From positions 124,001 to 188,000 of the forward strand of contig NZ_AXWQ01000004.1 in the NCBI RefSeq assembly GCF_000482745.1: a DNA stretch of 64,000 bases. The letters are read 5' to 3'. The stretch is from Oleidesulfovibrio alaskensis DSM 16109 (lineage in GTDB: Bacteria > Desulfobacterota > Desulfovibrionia > Desulfovibrionales > Desulfovibrionaceae). The notes under the pieces are model-generated. The model was given only the letters and a program-made list of their open reading frames with translations, ran no database searches and was not told the origin of the DNA. Positions 50,208 to 58,127 of the stretch are shown here, piece by piece. Each line of letters starts with the position of its first letter. Positions within the stretch are counted from its first letter, which is position 1. The position numbers were made by a program, and so were the translations under genes.

Positions 50208-51131
50208 TCAGCTTTCCGCGCCGAAAACAACCGTAAACACGGTCTGCTGCCAGTCTCTTCCTTCGGGGACACGGCCATGCCCCAGTATGCGCCACAAGGG
50301 CGCCTGCACCTTCATCAGCCTGCCGGCTGCGGCCAGTGCGCTGTCATCCCACGCACTGCACAGAGCAGCAGCCTCCTGTGCGTCCAGCGCAGCAGTTTCT
50401 TCCATTGCCGCAAGCACATCTTTCATACCGCCGTCATCCGTGACCAGTACAGTGCCCTCCGGAAGAAAAACTGCCATATTATCCAGCACCACACGCCACG
50501 AAAGACGCATCATATCAGTGCCACGGCCTTCAAGTGCAGAAGGTGCGCCAGCCAGTCCGGCCAGTTCCTGCAGGTCTGCATCACGCTCAGCGCCCAGCAG
50601 ATCCCCCATAGAGGCAAGAGAGCTTTCATAACGGCTTTGCAGCGTTTCCAGCTCGCTTACGCTCTCCTCAAGAGAATATGCCAGCAGAAGAGTTTTCTGG
50701 GCCTCCACCAGCGGGTTCTTCATCAGGGTTTCATGCGGGGCGGCAGGGGCAAAGCTGCCGCCGCCTGCAGCCACAAAAGCTTCCAGATCAGCCAGTTCCT
50801 GCTGTCCGGCATGCTTGTGTGCATGGTCTTGCGCCTTTTCGTTGTCCAGAGCAAAAACAACCAGATCGCGGCTGTTGCCGAAAGTCTCAGCCAATGAAGC
50901 CAATTCGTGCAGACAGGCGCGCGCAGCGGCACCGGTGAACGGCAGCCCCACAGGTGTAAAGCTGCAGCGCTCGTCATCCTCCGAACCATACAGAGGAGCC
51001 AGTCCGGGATTAAAGAAACGCACCTGAGGCAAAGAGAGAGCCCCCGTTCCTGTTTCGGGCACCACAGGATGCATACAGGGCACCGCCACAACAGGCGGTT
51101 CAGAACATGTTCGGTCATTATTCACCGGCAT
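50208..51131 (-). CDS. Unknown protein, Glu/Ala-rich, mostly helical
   Basis: 307 aa from ATG 51131 (GGAG 10 nt upstream); an ATG at 51149 lacks a site. The N-terminus has SEPPVVAVPCMHPVVPETGT and RFFNPGLAPLYGSEDDERCS, then a helical region (ASLAETFGNSRDLVVFALDN, QKTLLLAYSLEESVSELETL) and a C-terminus with WRILGHGRVPEGRDWQQTVF. No signal peptide or membrane helix. It forms a set with the Cys-rich protein and the oxidoreductase upstream. No family recognised. Confidence 0.75.
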   Translation of the reverse strand: MPVNNDRTCSEPPVVAVPCMHPVVPETGTGALSLPQVRFFNPGLAPLYGSEDDERCSFTPVGLPFTGAAARACLHELASLAETFGNSRDLVVFALDNEKAQDHAHKHAGQQELADLEAFVAAGGGSFAPAAPHETLMKNPLVEAQKTLLLAYSLEESVSELETLQSRYESSLASMGDLLGAERDADLQELAGLAGAPSALEGRGTDMMRLSWRVVLDNMAVFLPEGTVLVTDDGGMKDVLAAMEETAALDAQEAAALCSAWDDSALAAAGRLMKVQAPLWRILGHGRVPEGRDWQQTVFTVVFGAES

Positions 51132-51157
51132 AACCGTTTTCTCCAGCATTTCAATCG

Positions 51158-51613
51158 TTATGATTCGGATGGCTGCTCAGTACGAAAGCGGAACCTGCGG
51201 CAGACGCCTTCACAGGCGGGCAGCCGCAGAATACACAGTCCACCCAGCGAATGGGTGCAGTCGATGCTTTCCGGAGCACCGTCATCCTCTTCTCCGGCAC
51301 AGCCGCCGCAACCGCGGCAGCCGACTTCCGGCCGGTATTCTTCGCAGGCGCTGCCGGCAGGCGGCACGCCCTCCATCAGCCGGAAGATGACGTTAAAGGC
51401 TTTGTCACCTGACAGATTAAAGCCATCTGCCCGGTTCATCAGCTCTTCATACGCAGCCACAATACGGACAATCTCGGTACAATGAAAAGACTCGTCCAGA
51501 CCGGGGTTCAGCTCTTCTTCGTACAGGCAGTGCCCCGACACATAAAAATCACATGCCACACCGGGCATTCTGCAGACAGTACCCACTGCATCAGCCCTGC
51601 GAGACGGTTTCAT
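51158..51613 (-). CDS. Cysteine-rich protein, unknown
   Basis: 151 aa if started at ATG 51613, which overlaps the oxidoreductase end by 23 nt; GTG 51586 or ATG 51568 (MPGVACDFYVSGHC) are alternatives. Cysteines cluster as VACDFYVSGHCLYEEEL, FHCTEIVRI, EVGCRGCGGC and IDCTHSLGGLCIL...CEGVC. A metal or Fe-S site is likely but the spacing fits no family I know. The gene appears translationally coupled to the oxidoreductase. Confidence 0.65.
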   Translation of the reverse strand: MKPSRRADAVGTVCRMPGVACDFYVSGHCLYEEELNPGLDESFHCTEIVRIVAAYEELMNRADGFNLSGDKAFNVIFRLMEGVPPAGSACEEYRPEVGCRGCGGCAGEEDDGAPESIDCTHSLGGLCILRLPACEGVCRRFRFRTEQPSES

Positions 51614-53225
51614 AGGGCCACATATCCATGCCGCCGTCCAGCACATAGACATGCCCTGCGCCCAGCCCTGCCAGATAACAGGCCACACTCCACGCATCAT
51701 CAGAGCTGCGGCCGACGATGACCAGCGGGGTGAATCTGGGCACTTCATCCTGCAGCCGCTCTTTCAGCTGGGGCAGAGGAATGTTGCAGGCGTCTTCGAT
51801 ATGTCCTTTTTTCCACTCCGGCTGCGACCGCAGATCAAGGGTGAAAAACTCCGCACCGGCAGCGCGGGAAGCTATCAGTTCATCAGGGCTGATGCCGAAC
51901 ACTTTGCCCCGCAGCTTGTTATCAACAATGCAGGCAGCGGAACGCAGCAGGCGCCCGCTTTCGCCGGGCAGGTCCAGTGCCGCCAGCATTTCCACCGTCA
52001 TGCCGCCGGACAGTGCCAGCGCCCCGGCAGAAGCGAATCCGTCGGACAACCCGCAGGGGTCACCCGATACAGCCTGAACCCCCAGAACGCGGCGGGTGGA
52101 TTTGTCCACCACCAGCTTTACGGCACAGGGTGCCAGTCCTGCGGCCCCGCCGCCGGTTTTCAGCATGGCAAATTCGGCTTCGATGCCGGCAGCCAGAGCC
52201 TCGGCCAGTCCGGTACCGGCTTTAAACAGCCTGCCGCCGGGAAAAGCCTGCGTCACCGGAGCGATCATGGGCCCGGCAGAGAAAGGCTGTTCACCGGAAA
52301 GGACATCAGCCACATGGCGGGCCATGGAGAAAACAGATTCTTCACCGGCCACCACAGGCAGCTGCGCTGCCCCGCAGTGCTTTACGGAAACAGCACTGCC
52401 GATGGCGTATACATCCGGTATACCGGTCATGAAATTATCATCCACAGCCAGCAGGCCGTTTTCGGCAAGCTCGATGCCTTCGTTGGCCAGCAGCGGATGC
52501 ACGGCCCGCTGCGGGTCCGCCCAGAAAAACATGTCGCCGCTCACGCTTTGTGCTTCCGGCGACTCCAGTGAAACCAGCAGGCCGTCCGCGTCCGTCACCG
52601 TGGCCAGCTGGTCAAGGCGGAAGCTGCTCCAGTCGAGAATCTGTACTCCGCCGGCACAGGCAGTTATCAGCGAATCGGCATGGAACCACATGTCGGCATC
52701 AAGCACCGGTGACTGCGCAGGGGCGGTGCGCAACCAGCGCACGGGAACGTCCGAAGAGGCGAGAAGCCGGACAAGTTCCACAGCCTGACGGCTGCTTCCC
52801 ACCACTACAGCAACAGAGGGGCGGATTTCTGCCAGAATGGTATCAAGCGCCGCCACATCTCCCACCGGCCAGGGAACAACATTGTCACAGCGGCGCAACG
52901 CTCTGGGTACACGGGGAACGGTGTTTATTTCCAGCACCAGCTGGTCAAAACGCATGGGCAGCCAGCCTCTGGCCGAGCGAACGTGGATTTCACGCTTTTC
53001 AAAATCAAAATCCAGCTCATCCGTTTCCAGCACGCCCACATCACGGGTTTTCATCTGTTCAAGCGAAATGCGGTTCTTTTTCGCATAGCTGCCGAAAACC
53101 CCCTTGCCGGCATCGCCGGCGGAAGACAGCACCAGATTCACCTCGGCGTTCTCCGTCATCCGTCTTGTCCGGGCCGCCAGCTTGGCCGCTGCGGCGCCTT
53201 CCCCCACAATTACTATCCTGCGCAT
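51591..53225 (-). CDS. Pyridine nucleotide-disulfide oxidoreductase/rhodanese fusion lacking both catalytic cysteines
   Basis: 544 aa from ATG 53225 with AAGGAG upstream. N-terminal FAD motif IVIVGEGAAAAKLAARTRR, NAD-binding region SVAVVVGSSRQAVELVRLL, second FAD motif GIPDVYAIGSAVSV, dimerisation domain, and a C-terminal rhodanese domain (about 440-544). The layout is that of CoA-disulfide reductase/NADH oxidase fusions. The redox Cys after the first FAD motif (usually SFxxCGLPY) is absent: the sequence is VFGSYAKKNRISL. The rhodanese active-site Cys is also replaced: LVIVGRSSDDAWS. So the usual persulfide chemistry is unlikely. It may bind NADH and FAD as a redox sensor. Confidence 0.85.
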   Translation of the reverse strand: MRRIVIVGEGAAAAKLAARTRRMTENAEVNLVLSSAGDAGKGVFGSYAKKNRISLEQMKTRDVGVLETDELDFDFEKREIHVRSARGWLPMRFDQLVLEINTVPRVPRALRRCDNVVPWPVGDVAALDTILAEIRPSVAVVVGSSRQAVELVRLLASSDVPVRWLRTAPAQSPVLDADMWFHADSLITACAGGVQILDWSSFRLDQLATVTDADGLLVSLESPEAQSVSGDMFFWADPQRAVHPLLANEGIELAENGLLAVDDNFMTGIPDVYAIGSAVSVKHCGAAQLPVVAGEESVFSMARHVADVLSGEQPFSAGPMIAPVTQAFPGGRLFKAGTGLAEALAAGIEAEFAMLKTGGGAAGLAPCAVKLVVDKSTRRVLGVQAVSGDPCGLSDGFASAGALALSGGMTVEMLAALDLPGESGRLLRSAACIVDNKLRGKVFGISPDELIASRAAGAEFFTLDLRSQPEWKKGHIEDACNIPLPQLKERLQDEVPRFTPLVIVGRSSDDAWSVACYLAGLGAGHVYVLDGGMDMWPYETVSQG

Positions 53226-53412
53226 TATCCGTGCTCCTTCCTGTGACCGGACATCCTGCCGCACAACCGTCTGATACGGGGCGGCAGGCGCTCTTCAGCA
53301 TCAGTTATTTTTTTATAAAACCCTAGCGATTATGGCCTGCCAACCGCAGCGCGCCTTGACCTCAAAGGCTCACCTTGTGTATAGCGACCTCATTATCCCA
53401 CGGAGGCATGCT

Positions 53413-53601
53413 ATGTTCGGAATTGGAATTCCCGAGTTGCTGGTTATCTTCGTCCTCATCCTTCTGGTTTTCGGGGCCAAAAGGCTGCCCGAAATAGGCG
53501 GAGGACTGGGGCGCGCGATCAAAAACTTCAAAAAAGCGACCACCGAGCCTGACGAAATCGACGTCACCCCTTCTTCCGAGAAGAAACACAAGGACGAGTA
53601 A
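53413..53601 (+). CDS. tatA: Sec-independent translocase subunit TatA
   Basis: 62 aa from the ATG at 53413 (GGAGG 7 nt upstream). MFGIGIPELLVIFVLILLVF is the membrane helix, then FGAKRLPEIGGGLGRAIKNF is the hinge and amphipathic helix; a charged tail ends HKDE. TatA forms the pore for folded proteins such as the HysAB and HynAB hydrogenases in this window. tatB and tatC are not here. Confidence 0.95.
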   Translation: MFGIGIPELLVIFVLILLVFGAKRLPEIGGGLGRAIKNFKKATTEPDEIDVTPSSEKKHKDE

Positions 53602-53631
53602 CCTCTTTCGCCCTGCGGTGAACCGATGTAC

Positions 53632-53664
53632 AAAATCCCGAGGCCCCAGGCCCCGGGATTTTAT
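53632..53664. terminator. Bidirectional terminator between tatA and a minus-strand gene
   Basis: AAAATCCCG / CGGGATTTT with GC-rich inner sequence, T run after it on the plus strand and A run before it. The last base touches the stop region of the minus-strand gene. Confidence 0.8.
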
Positions 53665-54611
53665 TATAGTGAACCGTCAGGCTCCAGCACCCAGCTGAGC
53701 CCTTTGCCTTCGAGCGCAGCCTCCAGACGCCGTTCGAGAGCCCCTCTGGAAGCCCCGCGGAGCACCCAGCGGGCTGAAATACCGGCAGCCTCCATACTCA
53801 CCTGTGCAAGACCGGCTTCGTCAAAATCGCGGTCCCATGAACTGAGTTCTTTATCAAACGACTCCACCCCGTCGGGGGTGAACCAGCCGCTGACCTGCAG
53901 CACCAGCGCATCATGCGGGCCCTGGGCTGCGGCAAGCGAAGAAAAATACTGCGCCCATATGCCATGCCACGCATCTGCCAGCGTGGTTCCGGATGCCGCC
54001 CTGCTGTGTCCGCCGGCATCCAGTCTGCCGGTCCACATGTCCCCTCTGTGTTCCAGAAAAACAGCCACAGAAGCGTTCTGGGTCACCCTTGTGTTGTACA
54101 AAGCCTGCAGACGTCCCAGCTCATCCCATACATCAGAAGCACCGCCGATGGTCAGCATGTACTCCACAGGCTCCGCCGAGCCGCGCATACATCCCAGCCC
54201 CCGCAATGTGTCTTTCAGCGCTCTGCGGTTTACCAGCACATCAACACTCAGCGTTGTACCGGAATCAGAAGAAGCACTGCCCAGCTCGGAGTAGCTCTGA
54301 ACATACTCCATAGCCCGGGGCACAATAAACTCGCGCAGCAGTTCTCTGCGGGCATCACTCAATCCGTCGTCCGCCATGGAGAGCGCCTCCAGCCAGACAG
54401 CCTGCTCAAAAGCCTTTTCGCGGGCGGCAGAAGCACTGGCGGGCATGTTTTCTTCCGCTGCCGCGTCCCGCACTCCGGCATCGGCACTCCAAAGCACATC
54501 CACCTGCCGGGCCTGCACACCGGCTGCGGTGCCAAGGCAAAAAGCGCCGGCAAGCGCAAGCGGCAGAGCATGACGCATCAGCCTTCCGAAAAGCAAAAAC
54601 AATGTTCTCAC
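53664..54611 (-). CDS. Exported protein of unknown function (third of an envelope trio)
   Basis: 315 aa from a GTG at 54611 (AAGAGG 6 nt upstream; ATG 54578 is possible). Signal peptide LMRHALPLALAGAFCLGTAA ending at VQA. The first domain has KAFEQAVWLEALSMADDGLS and RRELLREFIVPRAMEYVQSY followed by TTLSVDVLVNRRALKDTLRG, similar in style to LPP20/FlgT-type domains where an argument-of-duplication segment precedes a beta strand. The middle and end are unfamiliar. Downstream of the TPR-like lipoprotein in the cbiK operon. Confidence 0.7.
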   Translation of the reverse strand: MRTLFLLFGRLMRHALPLALAGAFCLGTAAGVQARQVDVLWSADAGVRDAAAEENMPASASAAREKAFEQAVWLEALSMADDGLSDARRELLREFIVPRAMEYVQSYSELGSASSDSGTTLSVDVLVNRRALKDTLRGLGCMRGSAEPVEYMLTIGGASDVWDELGRLQALYNTRVTQNASVAVFLEHRGDMWTGRLDAGGHSRAASGTTLADAWHGIWAQYFSSLAAAQGPHDALVLQVSGWFTPDGVESFDKELSSWDRDFDEAGLAQVSMEAAGISARWVLRGASRGALERRLEAALEGKGLSWVLEPDGSL

Positions 54612-54733
54612 GATAAACCTCTTATGAAAAATCAGGCACTGCGGCCTCAATGTCAGTATAGAGCTTGTCCGCCGTCATTCCAGCATAAAACAGGGCGGCG
54701 GGCAAGCGGCAGCATGCGGGCATTTCCGCACGC

Positions 54734-56152
54734 TCATGGCTGTTTCGCACCGCCGCAACCGGCCATGCCGCGCAGGGCGGCCAGCACCTGCAGGGCCTCC
54801 ATGGCTGAAACGGGCTGCTCCGCGCCGAAACGCCCGTCACGCAACTGCACAAAACCGTTCTGAACCAGCAAAACCGCTGCATTGAATACGGCATCGTCTC
54901 TGCGCACGTCAGACAGCACTCCGGCGCTCTGCATAAAGCGGACAGCAAGCGAAGGGTCGCCGCTGACCCTGATGGCACAGTCCTCATACAACAAAGCAAG
55001 ATCGGAACGCCGGAAAACCGAATCCGGATCAAACCTGCCCGCTGCGGACATCTGCAGTCCCCGCAGGCGCTTTTCCAGAACGGCCATTATGGCCTGTTCG
55101 TCCTCATGTCCCGCGATATCAGCCGGCAGCTCTTCCTCTGCCGGTACCAAATGCATTCCCGGCACGGCAAATTCCGGCATCAGGGGGGCGGGACAAGCCT
55201 CGAAAAAACCCTGCGCGGCCAGCTCCGCTTCAAGCAGACCGGCCATGCGGGCGCGTGTAAGCTCGGGGACAAAAGCCATCCGCCGCCCCGTGTCTGTCAC
55301 CGCAACCCGCAGCACCCTGTCAATATCCGCCAGCCGCCGGTGAAGCAGTTTCATGCGGGAACGGTCAAGCCCGCGGGCGACCTGAGCCTGCACATACAGC
55401 TTGCGGGCCTGCGTCAGCCTGCCGGTATGCCACAGGGTCTCCGCCCGCATGAACAGCAGTCCGGCACCGCTGACACCGCTCTGCAGCGCAGCGTCAAAAA
55501 CGCCGTCGCTCAAGGCGGCATAACGCTGTCTGTCCAGTCCGCCGTACAGAAAAAAAGCGGTCTGCACGCGCAGGCACTGTTCCGCCGCAGCCGAGCAGCC
55601 TGCCGGTATGCCGCCCGACCGGCCACCCGCCCCGCCCGGCAGCGCGCCCGTGCCTGTGTCCTGAACGGAATCCTCAAGGCACAATTCTCTGCCGAGCACC
55701 GCAGGGGCGTAAGCGGTACCGGCAAGCAGGGCGGCATCAAAAGCCTCGCAGGCTTCAACCGGTCTGCCAGCTTCCAGCAAATCCAGCGCGCGGGAGCTCT
55801 GCGTCATGGCGCCATCAGGCACAACGGCCGGTGTCCTCTGACCGGCGGCAACACAGCCGGAGAGTCCGGCCAATCCGATCAGTCCGATCAGCCTGATCAA
55901 TCCGGCCAGTCCGGTCAGTCCGGTCAGTCCGGCACCCCCCGCAAAACCTGCTCCGCCCAGCCACGGCCCGTACCGGAACAATGAGCGCCACCGTGTTTCA
56001 ACCGGACCGCATCCGGCTGCACAGGCAGTCGCTGCGCCATGCAGGGGAATAAAATGCACTCCTGCACGATACAGCGCCCTGACCGCAGCGCGCCGCAAAA
56101 ATATGGACAGGAAAAAAAGATAAGAAAACATAACCGTGAGCATCCGGCGCAT
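54734..56152 (-). CDS. Lipoprotein-like protein with tripeptide-repeat signal region (second of an envelope trio)
   Basis: 472 aa from ATG 56152, overlapping the upstream stop (TGATG), so it is coupled. The N-terminus is unusual: a first hydrophobic stretch (MLTVMFSYLFFLSIFL), a Cys-rich spacer, then eight Gly-Leu-x units leading into LAGLSGC, a lipobox at about residue 99. The rest is helical, TPR-like (ALDLLEAGRPVEACEAFDAA; LFMRAETLWHTGRLTQARKL), followed by RVAVTDTGRRMAFVPELTRA and a C-terminal region with a CsgG-like feel (weak). The true start may be further downstream. Confidence 0.65.
   Translation of the reverse strand: MRRMLTVMFSYLFFLSIFLRRAAVRALYRAGVHFIPLHGAATACAAGCGPVETRWRSLFRYGPWLGGAGFAGGAGLTGLTGLAGLIRLIGLIGLAGLSGCVAAGQRTPAVVPDGAMTQSSRALDLLEAGRPVEACEAFDAALLAGTAYAPAVLGRELCLEDSVQDTGTGALPGGAGGRSGGIPAGCSAAAEQCLRVQTAFFLYGGLDRQRYAALSDGVFDAALQSGVSGAGLLFMRAETLWHTGRLTQARKLYVQAQVARGLDRSRMKLLHRRLADIDRVLRVAVTDTGRRMAFVPELTRARMAGLLEAELAAQGFFEACPAPLMPEFAVPGMHLVPAEEELPADIAGHEDEQAIMAVLEKRLRGLQMSAAGRFDPDSVFRRSDLALLYEDCAIRVSGDPSLAVRFMQSAGVLSDVRRDDAVFNAAVLLVQNGFVQLRDGRFGAEQPVSAMEALQVLAALRGMAGCGGAKQP
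55865..55936. repeat. Tandem 9-bp repeat (8 units) coding Gly-Leu-x
   Basis: Eight consecutive 9-bp units with the plus-strand consensus TCCGRYCAR, imperfect. They lie in frame and encode GLT-GLT-GLA-GLI-RLI-GLI-GLA-GLS on the minus strand, forming the hydrophobic core before a lipobox Cys. Unit loss or gain would change the signal length by 3 residues without a frameshift. Confidence 0.85.
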
Positions 56153-57030
56153 CAGAAAACCGCATCAAGCAACACCACCACACGGCAGGCTGCCAGACTT
56201 TTCACCGCTGCCGGAGAATGCAGCAGCTGTGCCTCTGGGTCATCAAGCACAATAACAGACGGAGCGGATTCCTGCACTGCGGCCGCCCTGAGAGTGAGAG
56301 GTGCACTACCCGCCACCGCGGCAACTGCTGCGGCCTGCCCGTCTGTCACATACACTGCCAGACCGCGCTCAAGCGCATAACGCCGCACAGCCTGCCTCAC
56401 GCCGTACACGGTCTCTCCTCCGGACAGAACCACAACAGGCATCAGGGCAGGAAGCGCTCCAGTTCCTCTGGCATCAATGACCACACCGGAAAATTCCCCG
56501 TCCTGCAAAATCTGCGGCTCAGCAACCTCCGACGCCGGAACACTGCGGCCGGATACCGGTGAAGCGGCAACCTTGAACGGCAGTGCCGGAGCAAGGAACT
56601 GCCCCAGCAAACCATCACGCAAAGCAATACTGACAACAACCCGCGCTGAGCCGTCCGCCAGAAAATCCTGCCGGTCTATCCGTGAGTTCTGCACCTGCCC
56701 GCGCACAAACTCCGACAGCGCCCCGCCGGCATCCAGCATATCTCCCGCGGTGATTCCGGGGGTAACCTGCACAGAACGCACAGTGTGCAGCAGGCGGCCT
56801 CTGGCTTCGGTAACTGCAGCCCGCAGGGCCAGCGCACGCGCACGGGGCAGACTTACAGCCGAAGCAGGAGCTATCGCCGTCCCTTCAGCCCGTACAACGC
56901 CAGCACACCAGTCTACTGTTCCCTGTTCAAACTGCTGGACAAAGCCCTCTTCCGCAGCACCGGCGGCCAGAGGCACCATCAACAGAAACAGGCACACAGC
57001 CAGACCGCGGCGCACAGATGTCAAGATCAT
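56152..57030 (-). CDS. Exported LPP20/FlgP-like domain protein (first of an envelope trio)
   Basis: 292 aa. Signal peptide VCLFLLMVPLAAGAA. WCAGVVRAEGTAIAP, then ARALALRAAVTEARGRLLHT and DFLADGSARVVVSIALRDGL follow the LPP20/FlgP/FlgT-N pattern of a helix-strand domain. The second half (GVVIDARGTGALPALMPVVV, VYGVRQAVRRYALERGLAVY) looks like a second such domain. It lies 23 nt after cbiK and is coupled to the next gene. Family relatives are outer-membrane or flagellar basal-body proteins; role here unknown. Confidence 0.7.
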   Translation of the reverse strand: MILTSVRRGLAVCLFLLMVPLAAGAAEEGFVQQFEQGTVDWCAGVVRAEGTAIAPASAVSLPRARALALRAAVTEARGRLLHTVRSVQVTPGITAGDMLDAGGALSEFVRGQVQNSRIDRQDFLADGSARVVVSIALRDGLLGQFLAPALPFKVAASPVSGRSVPASEVAEPQILQDGEFSGVVIDARGTGALPALMPVVVLSGGETVYGVRQAVRRYALERGLAVYVTDGQAAAVAAVAGSAPLTLRAAAVQESAPSVIVLDDPEAQLLHSPAAVKSLAACRVVVLLDAVF

Positions 57031-57053
57031 GCATTCCTCCCCTCGCCTTCCCG

Positions 57054-57905
57054 TCAGCCGCGACTGCCGAGCAGCCGCTCCATGGCTTCATCCAGATGAT
57101 CTATCCATATATCCACAAAAGCCGCATGCTCGACCATGCCCTGCAGCACAGGCAGGCACACCATGCCCGCAGCGGCTATGCGCGAACGCCATGATTCGGG
57201 ATGATCGCCTGCCATGTCCCGCACGGCATGACGCCCCACAACAGACAGTAAAGGCTGAAGAAACACACGACAGTATCCTTCCTGAAGCAGAAGCGGCAGC
57301 ACATGGTCGATGGTGTGGCTGCCGTCCATGGTGCCGATGAACACTCCGGCATCCATACGCCGCACCGCAGCGGAAAGATCATCATACCGGCTGTCACCGG
57401 CGTGCCATGTTCCGTGTCCCATGAACACCACGGCATCATGCGCCGTGCGCTCCGGCGGCAGACTGGCAAGCAGCGCCCTTGCGGCGCGGGTCACATCTGC
57501 ATCGCTGTGCAGCAGGGGCCTGCCCACGGTTATCTTTTCAAACCGCGCCTGAGCCGTAAAAAAAACGCCTCCGTCAGCGGGCGGCGCAAGTGAGCAGTCC
57601 CGTCCGCCGGCCATCTGCACAGCTTCGGCTTCCAAATCGTCATATTCCGCACCGGGAATGATATGCAGCGACTGCACGGCCACATGCGTATATTTTTCAA
57701 AGCACATCTTCTGCAGGGCTTTGGTCACGGAATCCGTCTTCATGCGGCGCGCCGCCAGCCGGTCGCGGATAAGCCCCGACGTAAAGGCCCAGCGCACAGG
57801 AACATCGGCAAACCGCTGCCGCACCTTTTCGTCAAACAGGCGGAGCGTCTGATGCGCCTGACGGTTGCTGGCACCAAAAGCGGCCAGAAGAATACCCGGT
57901 TTCAT
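57054..57905 (-). CDS. cbiK: Sirohydrochlorin cobaltochelatase, CbiK type
   Basis: 283 aa. Metal-chelatase repeats: LLAAFGASNRQAHQTLRLFD at the N-terminus, VAVQSLHIIPGAEYDDL with one metal-binding His, VVFMGHGTWHAGDSRYDDL with the catalytic His, and GDHPESWRSRIAAAGM near the end. It inserts cobalt into sirohydrochlorin for anaerobic cobalamin synthesis. There is no signal peptide, so this should be the cytoplasmic form; Desulfovibrio vulgaris also has a periplasmic one. The ribosome site is poor (GTAGGGTG). Confidence 0.93.
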   Translation of the reverse strand: MKPGILLAAFGASNRQAHQTLRLFDEKVRQRFADVPVRWAFTSGLIRDRLAARRMKTDSVTKALQKMCFEKYTHVAVQSLHIIPGAEYDDLEAEAVQMAGGRDCSLAPPADGGVFFTAQARFEKITVGRPLLHSDADVTRAARALLASLPPERTAHDAVVFMGHGTWHAGDSRYDDLSAAVRRMDAGVFIGTMDGSHTIDHVLPLLLQEGYCRVFLQPLLSVVGRHAVRDMAGDHPESWRSRIAAAGMVCLPVLQGMVEHAAFVDIWIDHLDEAMERLLGSRG

Positions 57906-58127
57906 ATGATTTCACACCCTACCTGATGAGCAGACCTCCTGAAACGGAGGGAGATTATTTACAGGCCGGAAATGGTAACGACAGGGCCGAAGAGTTGGCA
58001 AGCCTTTTCGCACGGGGGGTGCTTTTGATGCCATGCAGTCCGCCGCGGCATTATGCGCGTTTTTGGGTTTGACCGGGTACCGGACGTACAGGTATGTAGA
58101 GGGGTCAAACCAAGTGAGGAACCCTGC

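Noticed and set aside
57906..58127. Cobalamin riboswitch or sigma-54 promoter before cbiK and rfbB
   Set aside because: A GG...GC pair near 57995 has the wrong spacing (11 nt instead of 10) and no B12-box was found.
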